From NCBI GenBank assembly GCA_025353985.1, contig JANXNT010000667.1, positions 1 through 6,544 on the forward strand: a DNA stretch of 6,544 bases. Reading direction: 5' to 3'. Origin of the DNA: Limnoglobus sp. (GTDB lineage: Bacteria > Planctomycetota > Planctomycetia > Gemmatales > Gemmataceae). Positions 4,847-6,544 of this stretch are shown piece by piece (within the stretch, counting starts at the first letter, position 1; the number at the start of each line of letters is the position of its first letter). A program made the translations under genes and the position numbers. A model generated the notes under the pieces. The model was not told the origin of the DNA, did no database searches, and was given only the letters and a program-made list of their open reading frames with translations.

Positions 4847-6184
4847 GTGACGGAAACGCTAATCGATTTACGCGCGCTGCTCGTGGAACGGGAAGAATTC
4901 GAAGGGAGCATGGTCTCGAAGCTCCGCGAAGGACTCGCCCAAGGCCCCGCCCAGATCCGCAGCCTGCGCGACATTAACGACGTACTGCAAAAACGACTCG
5001 CGGCTTCGGCCGGTCCACAACAAAAAAAGCTGCACCTCAAGCTCGGCGTCGTGCATTTTTACCTCGGCCACATGAACGCCGCCGTCGATCATCTGAAACA
5101 ATCCGAAGGCCCGCTCGCGTCGTTCTTCCTCGGTCGTGCCCACGCGGCGCGTCAGGAATACGATGAGGCGCTGAAGGCGTTCGAGAAATCGGAGAAATCC
5201 GGCTACGCGGCTCAACAAGTGCAACTGCAACGTGCGGGGATCTTGCGGCACCAGGGCCACATCGCCGAAGCGAAGGCGATCTTGGCGAAGGTCAAGGACA
5301 TGGCCGCGCACAACTCGGAATTCCACTTCCAAGAGGGTGGCGTCGGCGAAGCCGAAGGCGATGTGATTCGCGCCACCAAGAGCTTCGAGCGATCTGTCGA
5401 ACTCGACCCGTCGCACACCGGCTCGCTGTTCCGCCTCGGGTTCCTGAACGACCTCGCCGGCAACGACGACGAAGCGATCGGGTACTACGAAAAGTGCCTG
5501 AAGTACCCGCCAGTTGCGAAGGGCACGCTCTACAACCTCGGCGTGCTTTACGAAGACCACAACCAGTACGACAAAGCCACCGATTGCTACAAGCGGCTCA
5601 CGAAAGCCGATCCGTTCGACGAACGCGCTCGGCTTTTCCACAAGGACGCCGAAGCGTCGCTGTCGCAGTTTTACAGCCCCGACGATGAGAAAGTCAGCAT
5701 CGCGTACCGTCAGGTCATGGAAATCCCGATCAGCGATTTCGAGCTTTCCGTACGCAGCCGAAACTGCCTCAAACGCATGAATCTGCGAACGCTCGGCGAC
5801 TTGACCCGGGTTCACGAACCGCAACTGCTTGCCAGCAAGAACTTCGGCGAAACGTCGCTCGATGAGATCAAAATCATCATGACGCAAAAGGGGCTTCGCA
5901 TCGGGCAATCGCTCGAGCAGGGCCAGCAGTACGAGTTCAAACAGAATCGCCACCAGTCGAATCTTTCGCCCGAAGAACAGGCGATGCTCGGCAAGCCGGT
6001 TAGCGATCTGAACCTGTCGGTTCGCGCTCGCAAGTGCATGAATCGCCTCGGGATCACGACGCTCGGCGAGTTGTGCCAACGCACTTCCGACGAACTGATG
6101 GAAGCGAAGAACTTCGGTGTCACCTCGCTCAACGAAGTCAAGGAAAAGCTCACACAGAGCGGCCTGAAACTCCGTGGCGACTGA
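4847..6184 (+). CDS. TPR protein with two C-terminal RNA polymerase alpha-CTD domains
   Basis: The product is 445 residues from the GTG start. Residues 1-60 are helical. About six tetratricopeptide-like helix pairs follow: roughly 62-88, 89-119, 120-152, 154-188, 189-222 and 223-256. The fourth to sixth are the clearest, with ATKSFERSVELDP, EAIGYYEKCLKYPP and KATDCYKRLTKADP. Then come two copies of the alpha-subunit C-terminal domain, at 294-354 and 384-444, exactly 90 residues apart. Each has the signature of E. coli alpha: 'ISDFELSVRSRNCLKR' with 'NFGETSLDEIK', and 'VSDLNLSVRARKCMNR' with 'NFGVTSLNEVK'. In RNA polymerase this domain binds UP-element DNA and contacts activators. Here it lacks the alpha N-terminal domain, so the protein is not an alpha subunit and should not enter the polymerase core by the normal route. 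A role as an adaptor linking TPR partners to DNA or transcription factors is inference. It is cytoplasmic, with no signal or membrane segment. tgt follows after 17 bases, suggesting co-transcription. Confidence 0.9.
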   Translation: MTETLIDLRALLVEREEFEGSMVSKLREGLAQGPAQIRSLRDINDVLQKRLAASAGPQQKKLHLKLGVVHFYLGHMNAAVDHLKQSEGPLASFFLGRAHAARQEYDEALKAFEKSEKSGYAAQQVQLQRAGILRHQGHIAEAKAILAKVKDMAAHNSEFHFQEGGVGEAEGDVIRATKSFERSVELDPSHTGSLFRLGFLNDLAGNDDEAIGYYEKCLKYPPVAKGTLYNLGVLYEDHNQYDKATDCYKRLTKADPFDERARLFHKDAEASLSQFYSPDDEKVSIAYRQVMEIPISDFELSVRSRNCLKRMNLRTLGDLTRVHEPQLLASKNFGETSLDEIKIIMTQKGLRIGQSLEQGQQYEFKQNRHQSNLSPEEQAMLGKPVSDLNLSVRARKCMNRLGITTLGELCQRTSDELMEAKNFGVTSLNEVKEKLTQSGLKLRGD

Positions 6185-6201
6185 TTACCGAAGGCATCCG
6201 T

Positions 6202-6544
6202 ATGTCGTTTCAATTCGAATTGCAGCACGTCGATGGTGCTGCCCGTGCGGGTCTGATGACGACGCCGCACGGCGTCGTTCAGACTCCGATATTTATGCCG
6301 GTCGGCACGCAAGCGACGGTGAAGGGGCTGACGCCGGAGCAGGTAGCCAGCGTTGGCACGCAGATCCTGTTGGGGAACACGTATCACCTCGCGCTACGGC
6401 CTGGCGATGAACTGATTGCCAATCAGGGCGGTTTACACAAGTTCATGAATTGGCCGAAGCCGATACTTACCGATTCAGGTGGGTATCAAGTGTTCAGTTT
6501 GTCATCGCATGTGAAGATTACCGATGAAGGTGCCCGTTTCCGCT
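6202..6544 (+). CDS. tgt: Queuine/preQ1 tRNA-guanine transglycosylase, N-terminal fragment
   Basis: The first 114 codons are present; the family is usually about 370-390 residues, so roughly 70 percent lies beyond the right edge. Diagnostic blocks are 'TPHGVVQTPIFMPVGTQATV' (21-40), 'QILLGNTYHLALRPG' (54-68) and 'PILTDSGGYQVFSL' (87-100), in which Asp91 is the conserved catalytic aspartate of the DSGGxQ motif (general base/acid). The nucleophilic aspartate and the C-terminal zinc site are outside the window. Tgt exchanges guanine 34 in the anticodon of tRNAs for Asp, Asn, His and Tyr for preQ1 in bacteria, the committed step of queuosine insertion. The ATG at 6202 has GAAGG (6190-6194) seven bases upstream and gives the standard N-terminus. 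It starts 17 bases after the TPR/alpha-CTD gene. In many bacteria tgt is followed by yajC and secDF; whether that holds here cannot be seen. Confidence 0.96.
   Translation, partial: MSFQFELQHVDGAARAGLMTTPHGVVQTPIFMPVGTQATVKGLTPEQVASVGTQILLGNTYHLALRPGDELIANQGGLHKFMNWPKPILTDSGGYQVFSLSSHVKITDEGARFR

Noticed and set aside
4868..6079. 403-residue open frame on the minus strand across the TPR/alpha-CTD gene
   Set aside because: It is antisense to a gene with clear TPR and alpha-CTD homology; the length comes from high-GC codon bias, and the translation is low-complexity with no motif.
4847..6184. Calling this gene rpoA because of the alpha-CTD matches
   Set aside because: The alpha N-terminal assembly domain is absent and replaced by TPR repeats, and there are two CTD copies; it is not an RNA polymerase alpha subunit.

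Overview
The window looks like a piece of a Planctomycetes chromosome, most plausibly from the Gemmata branch. GC is fairly high (my estimate is a little under 60 percent), and ribosome-binding sites are strong on some genes and absent on others. It encodes a TPR protein ending in two copies of the RNA polymerase alpha C-terminal domain, an architecture I associate with planctomycetes, and a secreted protein of the degenerate peptidase-MA type common there. The lineage is inference; there is no rRNA or marker gene here to settle it.

Layout from left to right. (1) Bases 1-122, minus strand: the first 40 codons of the ribosome-associated GTPase TypA/BipA, running off the left edge. (2) 123-266: a 144-base divergent intergenic region unusually rich in dyad symmetry. 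(3) 267-761, plus: a SixA-type histidine phosphatase. (4) 762-837: a short convergent gap with a 7-base tandem repeat and a weak hairpin. (5) 838-1752, minus: a secreted protein that resembles a metallopeptidase-MA domain without its HExxH motif. (6) 1753-1860: a divergent gap. (7) 1861-4026, plus: an unrecognised 721-residue protein with a C2H2-type zinc finger, two further CxxC pairs and a central transmembrane hairpin. (8) 4043-4678, plus: a second histidine phosphatase of the phosphoglycerate-mutase type, 16 bases after the previous gene and probably co-transcribed. (9) 4679-4846: an intergenic region with the best promoter candidate in the window. (10) 4847-6184, plus: the TPR / double alpha-CTD protein. 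(11) 6202-6544, plus: the start of tgt (tRNA-guanine transglycosylase), 17 bases further on and running off the right edge.

Most genes look like housekeeping or lineage-conserved functions: translation under stress (TypA), tRNA queuosine modification (Tgt), and two phosphatases of the same superfamily but different subfamilies. Two proteins have no function I can name with confidence and are the real points of interest. One is the TPR / double alpha-CTD protein, which carries the DNA- and activator-contact module of RNA polymerase outside the polymerase. The other is the zinc-finger membrane protein paired with a phosphatase. I saw no mobile element, CRISPR array, tRNA, rRNA or prophage signal.
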